Origin: Leisingera coralii
GTDB taxonomy: Bacteria; Pseudomonadota; Alphaproteobacteria; Rhodobacterales; Rhodobacteraceae
NCBI RefSeq assembly: GCF_049056525.1
Contig: NZ_JBHUPT010000024.1
Span: 1-64,000 of the forward strand
Length of the DNA: 64,000 nucleotides
Direction: 5' to 3'
Below the pieces are notes generated by a model, which did no database searches, was not told where the DNA came from, and saw only the letters and a list, made by a program, of their open reading frames with translations. Within the stretch, counting starts at the first letter, position 1, and every line of letters starts with the position of its first letter. Position numbers and translations under genes: made by a program. Below are positions 33,887 through 41,875 of the stretch, piece after piece.

Positions 33887-36508
33887 TTAGCCGTCCGGCA
33901 TCTCCAGGGTGCGGTTGCGGCCGCCTTTCTGGTACTGCAGCTGGCCTTCACCAATCGCGATCACCCGGCCGCCGTCGATGCGGTCTCCGACCTGCACCTT
34001 CTTGTAGCGGCCCGACGGCAGCCGGACCAGCGCGCGGCGGTCGGACGCGGTGCCATAGACGCCGATCAGGTTCAGCTTGCGCAGGTTGATGGCGTTGGTG
34101 ACAGTGGCGCGGCGGGCAACCGACGCGGTGGTCGGGATGCTCGGCGGGGCGGCCGCAGCAGCAGCCGGCACGGCGGCGGCGGTCTGCACCTGGTTCTGGG
34201 CGTTGCGGCGGGCGCGGTCGACCAGGTTGGCGAAATTCGCGGGCCGTTCGCGGGGCACCACCGAGGCGGCGATCGCCAGGGCGGTGGCGGGCAGCTGCTC
34301 TTCCTCTGCCGGTTTCAGGCTGGCCGGGCGCTGGCGCGGGCGCAGCGAGGCGAGCTCGGCGCGGCTGAGGCCGCCTAGCTGGGCGCGCTCGACCTGTTCC
34401 TCCAGATCCGCGGGCCGCGCCTTGGGCCGTTTGCGCGCCAGCACCTGGTTGCGGGCCACTTCCTCGGCCAGCGCTTCGGCGGCCGGGTCGCTGCGCTCCG
34501 GCGCGCGCGGCGGCACCTTCTTCGGACGGCCTAGGTAAACCGTGATGCCATCGGGGTTCAGCGTGCCGCCGGGCGTGGCCTTGACCAGGCCGCGCTCATC
34601 CAGGTCAAACGCTTCGCCTGCTGCGGCGGGAGAGGCGACGGCACCGGGTTCATCATCCCCGGCAAAGGTCTGCGGCTGCGGCAGGGCCACTGCATCCGCC
34701 GCGATATCGGGCTGGTCAATGGACGCGGTATACAGCTCGTCGAGGTGCGGCGCGGCTGGGGAAGCTCCCAGATCCGGCGCCACCGGCCAGACCCCGGTTG
34801 CAGCATAACGCGCGGCCTGCGCCAGCTCATCCAGCGGCTCGTCGTGCGAGGCCTCCGCCTCAGCCGGTGCGGTCAGCTCCTCGCCGGGCTCCAGCGCCTC
34901 CGTGTCCAGGAAGGCGGTATCGGTGCCGTCCTCCGGCAGGTCCGCGCCGTCTGCGGCGGCTTCGTCTTCGGCAGAAGGGTCTTGGACGGCGTCCTGCAAG
35001 TCCGCCAGGACGTCATCAGCAGGCGCTTCATCTGCCGCCGCGTCCTGCACGCCGGGGTCGGGCTGATCGGCCAGCACGCTCACCTGCGGGGCGATGGCGG
35101 GGGCATCTTCGCCGGTCCCGGGCTGAGGCACCACGGCGGGCGTTCCGGTCTGGCTCTCGGGGTCCTCCGCCTGGCTGCTGCCGGGGGCAGGGGAGAGGCT
35201 GCTGTCTTCTGCCGGCGTTTCCGAAAGGAAGCCGCCGCCACCGAAGACCGCCCAGACTGCGACAGTGGCCATGAACAGCAGCAGGATGGCGGTCAGGATC
35301 AGCCCGAGGTAGCGCGGTTTGCCTTTGGTGGCAGGGGCATCCGAGGCGGCCTTGGGCGGTGCGGCAGGTGCCGGGGCAGCCTCGCGCAGCGCAGCAGGCG
35401 CGGGGGGTATTTTCGGACCGGGCGCGGCGGTCTCAGCCTGCCCTGCAGGCTTGGCCGCAAGCGCAGCCCCCAGCGGTTTCGCCGCCGCCGGCGCCGGGGC
35501 CGTCTGGCGTCCGGCCGCGAGCGGCACCGGGGCTTGCTTGGCCAGCGGCGCGGGGGCCGGTGCCGGGGCAGGCGGGGCAGAGGAGTTTGCGGCAGCGGCG
35601 GCCTTGCTCCGGATGCTGGAAAACCCGTTGATGTCCTGCGCAGGCGCGTCCGCGGCCTTGGCGGGCGGCGGGGCAGGCGGCAGGCTGGCCGGTGCCTTTG
35701 CTGTCGCAGCTTTCGCCAGGGTCTGTTCCGGAGTGCCGCCTTGCGCCGCGACCGGTTCCGGCGCGGGTGTTTCGGAGGGCTGGGGGGCGTCCGCGTCAGC
35801 TTCCGGCTTGGAACTTGCTGTTTGCGGTGCGGGCCGTTGTTGCTCCGCTGGCTGCGCGGCGGGTTCCTTGGTCGGCGCCGGGGTATCATCCTCCGGCTCG
35901 GGAGTGCTGTCTTCGGTGCGTTTCGCGGCCGCCGGGTCCGGCAGCTCGGCCGGGCCCGCAACTTTGACCACGCTGCTGTCGGGCTCCACCTCGGTGCCGC
36001 GGATCGCGCGGGTGGTGCCAAAGAAGGGCTCGCCCTGGAAACCGCTGTCTTCCGGCGCCGCGACAAAGCTGACCGGGCCGAACCCATGCTCCACCGCAAA
36101 AGTCTCTGCCTCGTCCAGCGTTTCCAGCGCGACGGCGGCGATATGGGTGCGGCTGCCGTCGGCGCTGATGTCAAAGGCCAGCTCGTCCACCGCATAGGGC
36201 GTTGCCCCTTGCAGCGCGGCCCTTGCGGCGGCAATCCGGTCCTCCGGGGCCAACTCACCGGTCTCGACCGTCAGGTAGCGGATCTGGTCATTTGGCAGGA
36301 TCAGCTTGCTGAACACGCCCTCCGGCGACAGCCGCAGCGCATCGGCGCGCATCTCCGCCAGCGCGGCGGGCAGATCCTCAGCGTCGAACGGGGTGCTGCC
36401 CACGCTCCGCCAGCCGTCGCCGGCGCGATAGAGAAGCGCAATACCATCAGCGGAGAGCGAAAGAGCGAAAGCCGGTTTCATGCCTTGGGTCAAACCATCC
36501 AAATCCAT
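33887..36508 (-). CDS. Large single-pass membrane protein with PilP/GspC-like C-terminal domain
   Basis: 873 residues, no named family recognised. Residues about 10-150 form a folded cytoplasmic domain (FALSLSADGIALLYRAG..., with RYLTVETGELAPEDRIAAARAAL) reminiscent of the actin-like PilM/GspL fold. Residues 160-410 are Pro/Ala/Glu-rich low complexity. One transmembrane helix (about 411-433, YLGLILTAILLLFMATVAVWAVF) leads to a long acidic periplasmic linker. The last 65 residues (LIGVYGTASDRRALVRLPSGRYKKVQVGD...GGRVIAIGEGQLQY) resemble the PilP/GspC periplasmic domain. Together it looks like a PilM-linker-PilP fusion. Start at 36508 is tentative; 36481 is possible. Confidence 0.6.
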   Translation of the reverse strand: MDLDGLTQGMKPAFALSLSADGIALLYRAGDGWRSVGSTPFDAEDLPAALAEMRADALRLSPEGVFSKLILPNDQIRYLTVETGELAPEDRIAAARAALQGATPYAVDELAFDISADGSRTHIAAVALETLDEAETFAVEHGFGPVSFVAAPEDSGFQGEPFFGTTRAIRGTEVEPDSSVVKVAGPAELPDPAAAKRTEDSTPEPEDDTPAPTKEPAAQPAEQQRPAPQTASSKPEADADAPQPSETPAPEPVAAQGGTPEQTLAKAATAKAPASLPPAPPPAKAADAPAQDINGFSSIRSKAAAAANSSAPPAPAPAPAPLAKQAPVPLAAGRQTAPAPAAAKPLGAALAAKPAGQAETAAPGPKIPPAPAALREAAPAPAAPPKAASDAPATKGKPRYLGLILTAILLLFMATVAVWAVFGGGGFLSETPAEDSSLSPAPGSSQAEDPESQTGTPAVVPQPGTGEDAPAIAPQVSVLADQPDPGVQDAAADEAPADDVLADLQDAVQDPSAEDEAAADGADLPEDGTDTAFLDTEALEPGEELTAPAEAEASHDEPLDELAQAARYAATGVWPVAPDLGASPAAPHLDELYTASIDQPDIAADAVALPQPQTFAGDDEPGAVASPAAAGEAFDLDERGLVKATPGGTLNPDGITVYLGRPKKVPPRAPERSDPAAEALAEEVARNQVLARKRPKARPADLEEQVERAQLGGLSRAELASLRPRQRPASLKPAEEEQLPATALAIAASVVPRERPANFANLVDRARRNAQNQVQTAAAVPAAAAAAPPSIPTTASVARRATVTNAINLRKLNLIGVYGTASDRRALVRLPSGRYKKVQVGDRIDGGRVIAIGEGQLQYQKGGRNRTLEMPDG

Positions 36509-36658
36509 ACTGCCCGGGGCCGCCCGACGCGCCCGGAGTTTTGCCGCGGACCTTAAAGCAGGAGATTGCCGAGTTAAAGGAAAAGACTTCTGCCGGGGCT
36601 TGCGGGCGGCAGTTTGCCGTCCCCATCTAGAAGGCATTCGAAAAAGGAGCTTTTGAGG

Positions 36659-37387
36659 ATGAAAGCAAGGAAACTTCTGGCCGCCGCACTGATGCTGTCG
36701 ATGAGCGCAGGCGCTGCTGCCGCAAGCGAGGCCGCTGCACCGCGGCAGATCACGGTCAATGGCGAAAGCACGCTGCAGATGGCGCCGGAACTGGCGGCCA
36801 TCACCCTGGGCGTGACCGAGGAGGCGGAGGAAGCCGCAGCCGCCATGGCGGCAGTCTCCGAGGCGATGGGCGCGGTGATCGCGCGCCTCAAGGAGAGCGG
36901 CATTGCCGGCGCGGACATGCAAACCCGGCAGATCGCGATGCACCCGGTCTGGTCGCAGGACCGCTCCTACGACAGTGGCGGCCGACGCGAGATCACCGGC
37001 TTCCAGGCCTCGAACACGCTGATGGTGCGGGTGCGGGATCTGGACCGCTTGGGGCCGGTGCTTGATGCGGTGCTGAATGCCGGTGCCAATCGGTTCCAGG
37101 GCCTGAGCTTTGGCGTGGAGGACCCGTCAGCGGTCGCCGACCGGATCCGCGGCGAGGCGGTCAAGGATGCCATCCGCAAGGCGCAGCAGCTGGCCGAGGC
37201 AGCGGGCATGGAGCTGGGCCCGGTGCGCTCGATCACCGAGCACGGCAGCGGCGGTGGCCGTCCGATGATGGCGATGGAAATGGCCCGCAGCGACGCGATG
37301 CCGGTCGAGGCCGGGGAGCTGACTTTCACGCATAACGTCTCGGTGGTGTTCGACATGGCCGTTCCCGGCGGCGCGCAAGCCGAATAG
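36659..37387 (+). CDS. Exported SIMPL domain (DUF541) protein
   Basis: 242 residues: signal peptide to about residue 23 (cleavage near AAA-SEA), then a SIMPL domain with ITVNGESTLQMAPELAAITLGV, an MQTRQIAMHPVW stretch, ITGFQASNTLMVRVRDLDRLG and a C-terminal VSVVFDM strand. Bacterial members are periplasmic proteins linked to envelope or oxidative stress; no enzymatic role is established. A well spaced AGGAGC and GAGG precede the ATG. Divergent from the PilP-like protein gene across 150 bases. Confidence 0.86.
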   Translation: MKARKLLAAALMLSMSAGAAAASEAAAPRQITVNGESTLQMAPELAAITLGVTEEAEEAAAAMAAVSEAMGAVIARLKESGIAGADMQTRQIAMHPVWSQDRSYDSGGRREITGFQASNTLMVRVRDLDRLGPVLDAVLNAGANRFQGLSFGVEDPSAVADRIRGEAVKDAIRKAQQLAEAAGMELGPVRSITEHGSGGGRPMMAMEMARSDAMPVEAGELTFTHNVSVVFDMAVPGGAQAE

Positions 37388-37390
37388 TAA

Positions 37391-37424
37391 AAAGGCCGGG
37401 CAGGACGCCCGGCCTATCTTTTTT
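37391..37424. terminator. Terminator between the SIMPL gene and metY
   Basis: AGGCCGGGC/GCCCGGCCT stem with A residues before and ATCTTTTTT after; serves converging genes. Confidence 0.8.
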
Positions 37425-37441
37425 GCGGGTGAGCCCTGGGC

Positions 37442-38734
37442 TTAGCCGCAGGCCTTGGCCAGCGCCTGGTCCAGATCACGGATCAGGTCGTCCGCATCCT
37501 CGATGCCGATGGAAACGCGCACCACATTGGGGCTGGCACCCGCCGCTTCCTGCTGCTCCGGCGTCAGTTGCCGGTGGGTGGTGGAGGCCGAGTGGATGAT
37601 CAGCGAACGGGTGTCGCCGAGGTTGGCGACGTGGCTGAAGATCTCCAGCGAGTCCACCAGCTTGATGCAGGCCTCGTAGCCGCCCTTGACCGCAAAGGTG
37701 AACAGCCCGCCGGTACCCTTGGGGTAATGCTGCTGCGCGCGCTCGTAATACGGCGACGACGGCAGGCCGGCATAGGTCACATAGTCGATCCGGTCATCGT
37801 TCTCGAGCCATTCAGCCACCTTGCGGGCGTTCTCGCAATGGCGCTGCATCCGCAGGGACAAGGTTTCAACACCCATCAGCGTGTAATGCGCTGCCTGCGG
37901 GTTCATCGTCATCCCCAGGTCGCGCAGGCCGATGGCGATGCCGTGGAAGGTATAGGCCAGCGGGCCGAAGGTCTCGTGGAACTTGAGCCCGTGATAGGCG
38001 GGCTCCGGCTCGGACAGCGAGGGGAACTTGCCGTTGCCCGACCAGTCGAACTTACCGCTGTCGATCACGCAGCCGCCGGTCACGGTGCCGTTGCCGGTCA
38101 GGTACTTGGTGGTCGAATGCACCACCAGCGTCGCGCCCTGCTCGATCGGGCGGCACAGGTAGGGGGTGGCAGAGGTATTGTCAACGATCAGCGGGATGCC
38201 GGCGCCATCGGTGATATCGGCCAGCGCCCGGATGTCGGTGACATAGCCGCCCGGGTTGGCGATGGATTCGCAGAACACCGCACGGGTGTTCTCGTCGATC
38301 GCCGCCTTCACCGCGTCCAGATCGTCGGTGTCGACGAATTTCGCCGACCAGCCGAAGCGCTTGATGGTCTGGCTGAACTGGGTGACGGTGCCGCCATACA
38401 GCCGGGTGGAGGCCACCACATTGCAGCCCGGTCCCATCAGCGGGAACAGCGCCATGATCTGCGCCGCGTGGCCGGAGGAGCAGCAGACCGCGCCAACGCC
38501 GCCCTCCAGCGTCGCCAGCCGTTCCTGCAGCACTGCAACCGTGGGGTTGGTCAGGCGCGAGTAGATGAAGCCGACTTCCTGCAGGTTGAACAGCGCCGCG
38601 GCGTGCTCGGCATCGCGGAAGACATATGCGGTGGTCTGATAGATCGGCGTCTGCCGCGCGCCGGTGGCCGGGTCCGGCTTGGCGCCGGCGTGGATCTGCA
38701 AAGTGTCAAAACCATAGGACGGGGCGTCGGTCAT
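37442..38734 (-). CDS. metY: O-acetylhomoserine aminocarboxypropyltransferase (sulfhydrylase)
   Basis: PLP enzyme of the Cys/Met metabolism family that makes homocysteine from O-acetylhomoserine and sulfide. 430 residues is the size of MetY, longer than MetB/MetC. Signatures: IYQTTAYVF, YSRLTNPTVAVLQERLA, CCSSGHAAQ, the PLP-binding VVHSTTKYLTGNGTVTGG with the Schiff-base Lys (about residue 210), and the MetY-type insertion FPSLSEPEPAYHGL. GGGAGAC precedes the ATG at 38734. No methionine genes are beside it. Confidence 0.92.
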   Translation of the reverse strand: MTDAPSYGFDTLQIHAGAKPDPATGARQTPIYQTTAYVFRDAEHAAALFNLQEVGFIYSRLTNPTVAVLQERLATLEGGVGAVCCSSGHAAQIMALFPLMGPGCNVVASTRLYGGTVTQFSQTIKRFGWSAKFVDTDDLDAVKAAIDENTRAVFCESIANPGGYVTDIRALADITDGAGIPLIVDNTSATPYLCRPIEQGATLVVHSTTKYLTGNGTVTGGCVIDSGKFDWSGNGKFPSLSEPEPAYHGLKFHETFGPLAYTFHGIAIGLRDLGMTMNPQAAHYTLMGVETLSLRMQRHCENARKVAEWLENDDRIDYVTYAGLPSSPYYERAQQHYPKGTGGLFTFAVKGGYEACIKLVDSLEIFSHVANLGDTRSLIIHSASTTHRQLTPEQQEAAGASPNVVRVSIGIEDADDLIRDLDQALAKACG

Positions 38735-39074
38735 CAGTGGGTCTCCCTGAAAAGGTCTTCTGTTTCGCGCGCACAACAGCATGGCTGGGTGCAGAAGGCA
38801 ATCGCGGCAATGCCGCAGCGGACGCGGGGCGGGCGGAGTTTTGTTCCGCTGCATGCGGCCGGCAATTGCCGCAAGGCAAGCGGGCTGTATTGCCGTCGGT
38901 CTGGGCAGTTGTGGCGGGCAGGGGCGGCCGACTCTGCTCTACTAGGGCTTTCGGGGGGCAACTGCTGGAACAGAAGACGCCATCTTTCGCAAAGGCGACT
39001 ACCGGCAAGTGGGTCCACTGCCCCTGGTGCGTGTAAAAAAATCTGGAGCAAAGCCAATGCTTTAGCTGAGGTGA
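38735..39074. other. Gap between metY and tRNA-Thr
   Basis: About 340 bases with the presumed metY promoter. A plus-strand frame crosses it but has no ribosome site or family resemblance. I looked for a SAM-II or SAH riboswitch upstream of metY and see no matching conserved core. Confidence 0.5.
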
Positions 39075-39404
39075 TGGTGCCCCCACACGGACTCGAACCG
39101 CGGACCTACTGATTCATACCACTACGACTTTCGCCGCCACGCACTTGGCGCTTTGTGGTCTGGACTTTCTCTTCGCCATGGCCCTGCGGGGCTGTAGGCG
39201 GGTGCCGTCAAGTCTCTACACGTTCAATCCAGGTTGCCCCGGAAAGCTTCGCTCGGGATTGCCAGCAGCCTTACCTGCTCAGGTTTCCCCGAATTTGACA
39301 CCAGTTCACCTCAACGTTTCCATTGAGGGCTGCAACAATGCCTCGGAATTGGCGCCCGAGGCGACGCTACAAATCAGTTGCTCTACCAGCTGAGCTATAG
39401 GGGC
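39075..39404 (-). tRNA. tRNA-Thr (TGT), interrupted by a group I intron, CCA encoded
   Basis: Two exons: 39404-39369 (positions 1-36) and 39114-39075 (position 37 to CCA). Joined, they give acceptor GCCCCTA with TGGGGGC, D stem GCTC with GAGC, anticodon stem ACTGA with TCAGT around loop TTTGTAA (anticodon TGT, Thr), T arm CGCGG-TTCGAGT-CCGTG and A73-CCA. Every stem pairs. Without the intron the anticodon arm cannot form, so a standard tRNA scan may miss or mislabel it. Confidence 0.93.
39115..39368 (-). ncRNA. Group I intron in tRNA-Thr, IC3-like
   Basis: 254 nt inserted after U36. It follows a U and ends in G, as group I introns must. Core elements appear in order: GGTGTCAAATTCGGGGAAACC (P3-P4 region), GCAATCCCGAGCGAAGC, GTGTAGAGACTTGACGGCACC and GAAGAGAAAGTCCAGACC. 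P7 strands GACTT (39214-39210) and AAGTC (39167-39163) pair perfectly, and GGTG/CACC form P3. Order and small size resemble the IC3 ribozymes of bacterial tRNA genes such as Azoarcus tRNA-Ile. No open reading frame inside. The internal guide sequence is not obvious; GCCAATT with one mismatch is a candidate. Confidence 0.9.
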
Positions 39405-39699
39405 ACTTTCTCTGCCTCACTGGATGCTCCGGGCGGACCTGATCGGGTTCGGATCCAAGCTTTTCGCATCGTTCAGCGTCAAAAGTTAAAACGCATCCTG
39501 GAACATCATAACCAACCGTTCCAAAGGTACGTCTCACTGGTCGCGCTCTCATTAGATTGGATCAAAGTGGTGCGCAACAAAAAAAGTTGGCCGCTGCCGG
39601 ACTGATCCTATCCCCCTTCATCGGTCACCAAAGCACCATTGATTTCGGGGGGGGCCGAAAGTGACCTTTGTAAAGCCGTGCTTCACTGTGCAGCCTGCC
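39405..39699. other. Gap upstream of tRNA-Thr
   Basis: About 295 bases of lower GC than the flanks, with short A runs and a run of eight G. It should contain the tRNA-Thr promoter on the minus strand, but I see no strong -35/-10 pair. A plus-strand frame crossing it looks meaningless. Confidence 0.4.
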
Positions 39700-40066
39700 G
39701 GGCCGGGCCGGCCCTGGCCTGCCGGTCACCGCCGCGGTGCAACTTCACCAGGCCAGCCAATCGTCTGCCACCCCAATCACGTCTGGTGCGTGGACTTCGT
39801 TCACGACGGGCTCGGCAATGGACGGAGCTGCAAGATGCTGACGGTTCTGGACGAATACACCCGCCGGGCGCTCGCAGTAGCGGTCCGCACCAGGATGGGG
39901 TCCGAAGAGGTTCTGGAGGTCCTCTGCCGCCTGTTCCAGCGCCACGGAAAGCCCGGGTTCGTCCGCAGCGGCAACGGCCCGGAGTTTGCGTCCCGGGCGG
40001 CCCGGGGCTGGCTCGAGAAGGTTGGCGTAACCCCAATCCGGATCAATCCGGGATCACCCTGGAGTG
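39700..40066 (+). pseudogene. IS3-family transposase (OrfB integrase core) remnant
   Basis: The frame reads NHVWCVDFVHDGLGNGRS, LTVLDEYTRRALAVAV, a RHGKPGF stretch and GNGPEFAS before VGVTPIRINPGSPW, which is the rve core of IS3/IS2-type transposases. It is broken three ways: the N-terminal half is missing, the second catalytic Asp (normally SDNGPEF) is Gly, and the sequence stops at GSPW just before the catalytic Glu segment. No terminal inverted repeats are recognised. It abuts the DUF1059 gene stop by about ten bases. Confidence 0.8.
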
Positions 40067-40075
40067 AGCTGAGAA

Positions 40076-40276
40076 CTACACGCCGACTTCGCGGATCAGC
40101 GTATCGAGGTAGTCGCGGGTCTCTTTGTCCCAGTCATCGGGATTTTCGCCGTGGGCAATCCGGGCATGGAGGCCCATCAGCTGCCAGACTTCGCCTTTGG
40201 TTTCCGCTGTGACGCTGGCAGGACAAGCTTCCATGCCTTCGCAATCACGGCATGCATATGAATAAGCCCTCGTCAT
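40076..40276 (-). CDS. DUF1059 small protein
   Basis: 66 residues with the DUF1059 pattern: YACRDC near the N terminus, a second Cys in EACPASV, and GLHARIAHGEN, where the paired Cys and His suggest metal binding. Function unknown; the family often occurs near stress or detoxification genes. It is the second gene of a pair with the GFA-type protein upstream (17-base gap) and has AAGGAGG in front of the ATG. Its 3' end adjoins the transposase remnant, so a transposition event may mark its downstream boundary. Confidence 0.82.
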   Translation of the reverse strand: MTRAYSYACRDCEGMEACPASVTAETKGEVWQLMGLHARIAHGENPDDWDKETRDYLDTLIREVGV

Positions 40277-40293
40277 GGTTTTCCTCCTTGGAA

Positions 40294-40701
40294 CTATTCG
40301 GGAAATCCGTCGTAGTTGCGCATGTCTTCGTTGAACTTGACCCAGTGCAGGCGTTCTTTCAGGAAGACATTCGATTCCGGCACGATGGAGTTGGGATCGT
40401 CGAGTGACGCGATTGTAATCGCCACGTCATTCCAGCCTTCCCCCCGGAATGTCAGGGGAGATCCGCAAGTGCCGCAGAAGCCCCGCAAGATACCAGGGGA
40501 GGACTCGTATTCGCTGATAGCCCCCTTGGTTACGGCGAAGTTTGCCGGGTCAGACCCGAACCAGGGAACGTAGGCGCCACCCGTTGCGCGACGGCAGTCA
40601 TCGCAGTGACATACCCCGGAATATGTATGGCGCCCTGTCATCCTGTAGCGGACAGCTCCACACCGGCATCCTCCTTCGTGAAGGGGTTCATTCTCTGCCA
40701 T
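40294..40701 (-). CDS. GFA-type zinc protein (glutathione-dependent formaldehyde-activating-like)
   Basis: 135 residues of the GFA/CENP-V fold. Zinc ligands: C-R-C near residue 12 (HEGGCRCGAVRY), CHCDDC near 31-36, and FCGTCG near 75-78. Members include an enzyme proposed to form S-hydroxymethylglutathione, but most are uncharacterised, so only the fold is certain. GGAGGAATG lies upstream. Divergent from the LysR regulator, which may control it and DUF1059. Confidence 0.85.
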   Translation of the reverse strand: MAENEPLHEGGCRCGAVRYRMTGRHTYSGVCHCDDCRRATGGAYVPWFGSDPANFAVTKGAISEYESSPGILRGFCGTCGSPLTFRGEGWNDVAITIASLDDPNSIVPESNVFLKERLHWVKFNEDMRNYDGFPE

Positions 40702-40830
40702 CCTTCATTCCTCCTCTGATTTTTTCTTACATCATGACTTGGAGGCGTGCCTGCGCCATTTCATATTATTGACGCAGTGCACAGGAAATGCGACTCAGGA
40801 ATTTATTCAGAACATAAGATGATCTAACAT

Positions 40831-41697
40831 ATGGACTGGCGGTCTCTCCCCTCCCTTAACGCGCTCAGGGCGTTCTCGGTGCTGGCCGAGACCGGCTCCT
40901 ACACCAAGGCCGGCAAGATGTTGAACGTCACCCATGCCGCCGTCATGCAGCAGGTTAGAGCCTTGGAAGATTTCTTTGGCTCGTCCTTGGCCACTCGTTC
41001 AGGCCGTGGCATTTCCCTCACGGATGAGGGCCGGATGCTGGCGCGTGATCTCGAGGCCGGGTTCAGCCGGATCGGTCGTGGGGTCGCATCACTGTCCACC
41101 CTTCAGCAGGCCCGCCCCCTGCGTGTCACGATGTCTCCAGTCTTTGCGGTCAAGTGGCTTATGCCGCGGCTGAGTGACTTCCAGTCCCGCCATCCCGACA
41201 TAACCCTGCTTCTCAATCCCAGCGGCAAGATCGTTGATCTGGACAAGGACGGGATGGATGTGGCGATCCGGTACAGCCGCACTGAGAACTTGCCGAAGAA
41301 CGCCGATGTTCTCATTGTCCTCGACCTTGCGGTCGTCGGCACGCCCGGCCTTGTGGGCGAGGTCAGCGATTTGGAGCCCGCCGACCTCATGCACTTGCCG
41401 TGGCTGATGGAGCTTGGCACCAGCGAAGTGCCTGAGTGGTTTGCGCGTCACGGGGTGAAACCTGACCGTCCGCTTATGATTTCCCAGATGCCGGGAAATC
41501 TTATCATGGATACGGTCAAGAGAAGTGATGGGGTTACCTACACCGCCCGCCAATGGGTGCAGGACGAACTTCGATCCGGCGAACTGGCCGAATTGTTCCC
41601 GGAGGAAAAGGCCGGGGTGTTCTACATCCACACGCGGAAAGGAGAGCAAAGACGTTCCGTCAGGCTTTTCTCAAAATGGCTTCGAGAGCAGGTTTGA
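40831..41697 (+). CDS. LysR-type transcriptional regulator, GcvA-like
   Basis: 288 residues: winged helix-turn-helix at about 8-65 (LNALRAFSVLAETGSYTKAGKMLNVTHAAVMQQVRALE) and a substrate-binding effector domain (LRVTMSPVFAVKWLMPRL...). The SPVFAVKWLMPRL segment places it with the GcvA/AmpR group. It diverges from the GFA-type gene across 129 AT-richer bases, the usual arrangement for a LysR protein and its target. Third-position base use is less GC-biased than in the core genes. Confidence 0.87.
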   Translation: MDWRSLPSLNALRAFSVLAETGSYTKAGKMLNVTHAAVMQQVRALEDFFGSSLATRSGRGISLTDEGRMLARDLEAGFSRIGRGVASLSTLQQARPLRVTMSPVFAVKWLMPRLSDFQSRHPDITLLLNPSGKIVDLDKDGMDVAIRYSRTENLPKNADVLIVLDLAVVGTPGLVGEVSDLEPADLMHLPWLMELGTSEVPEWFARHGVKPDRPLMISQMPGNLIMDTVKRSDGVTYTARQWVQDELRSGELAELFPEEKAGVFYIHTRKGEQRRSVRLFSKWLREQV

Positions 41698-41875
41698 CAG
41701 CCCCGGCACAAATTGACTCGGCAAAACCCGGCACCGCAAAACAATTCGCTGGTTCCTGCCCGGATGGCCTGTCGTAGCCGGAAATCTCTCAATCAAACCG
41801 GTGCAATGTTCCGGAGCAGAGCCATCTGCCTAGTGTTTCCTTGATCAGCTTCCAGTATCTCCGCATGATCCAGTC

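Noticed and set aside
38735..39074. SAM-type riboswitch upstream of metY
   Set aside because: No SAM-II or SAH conserved core found on the minus strand.
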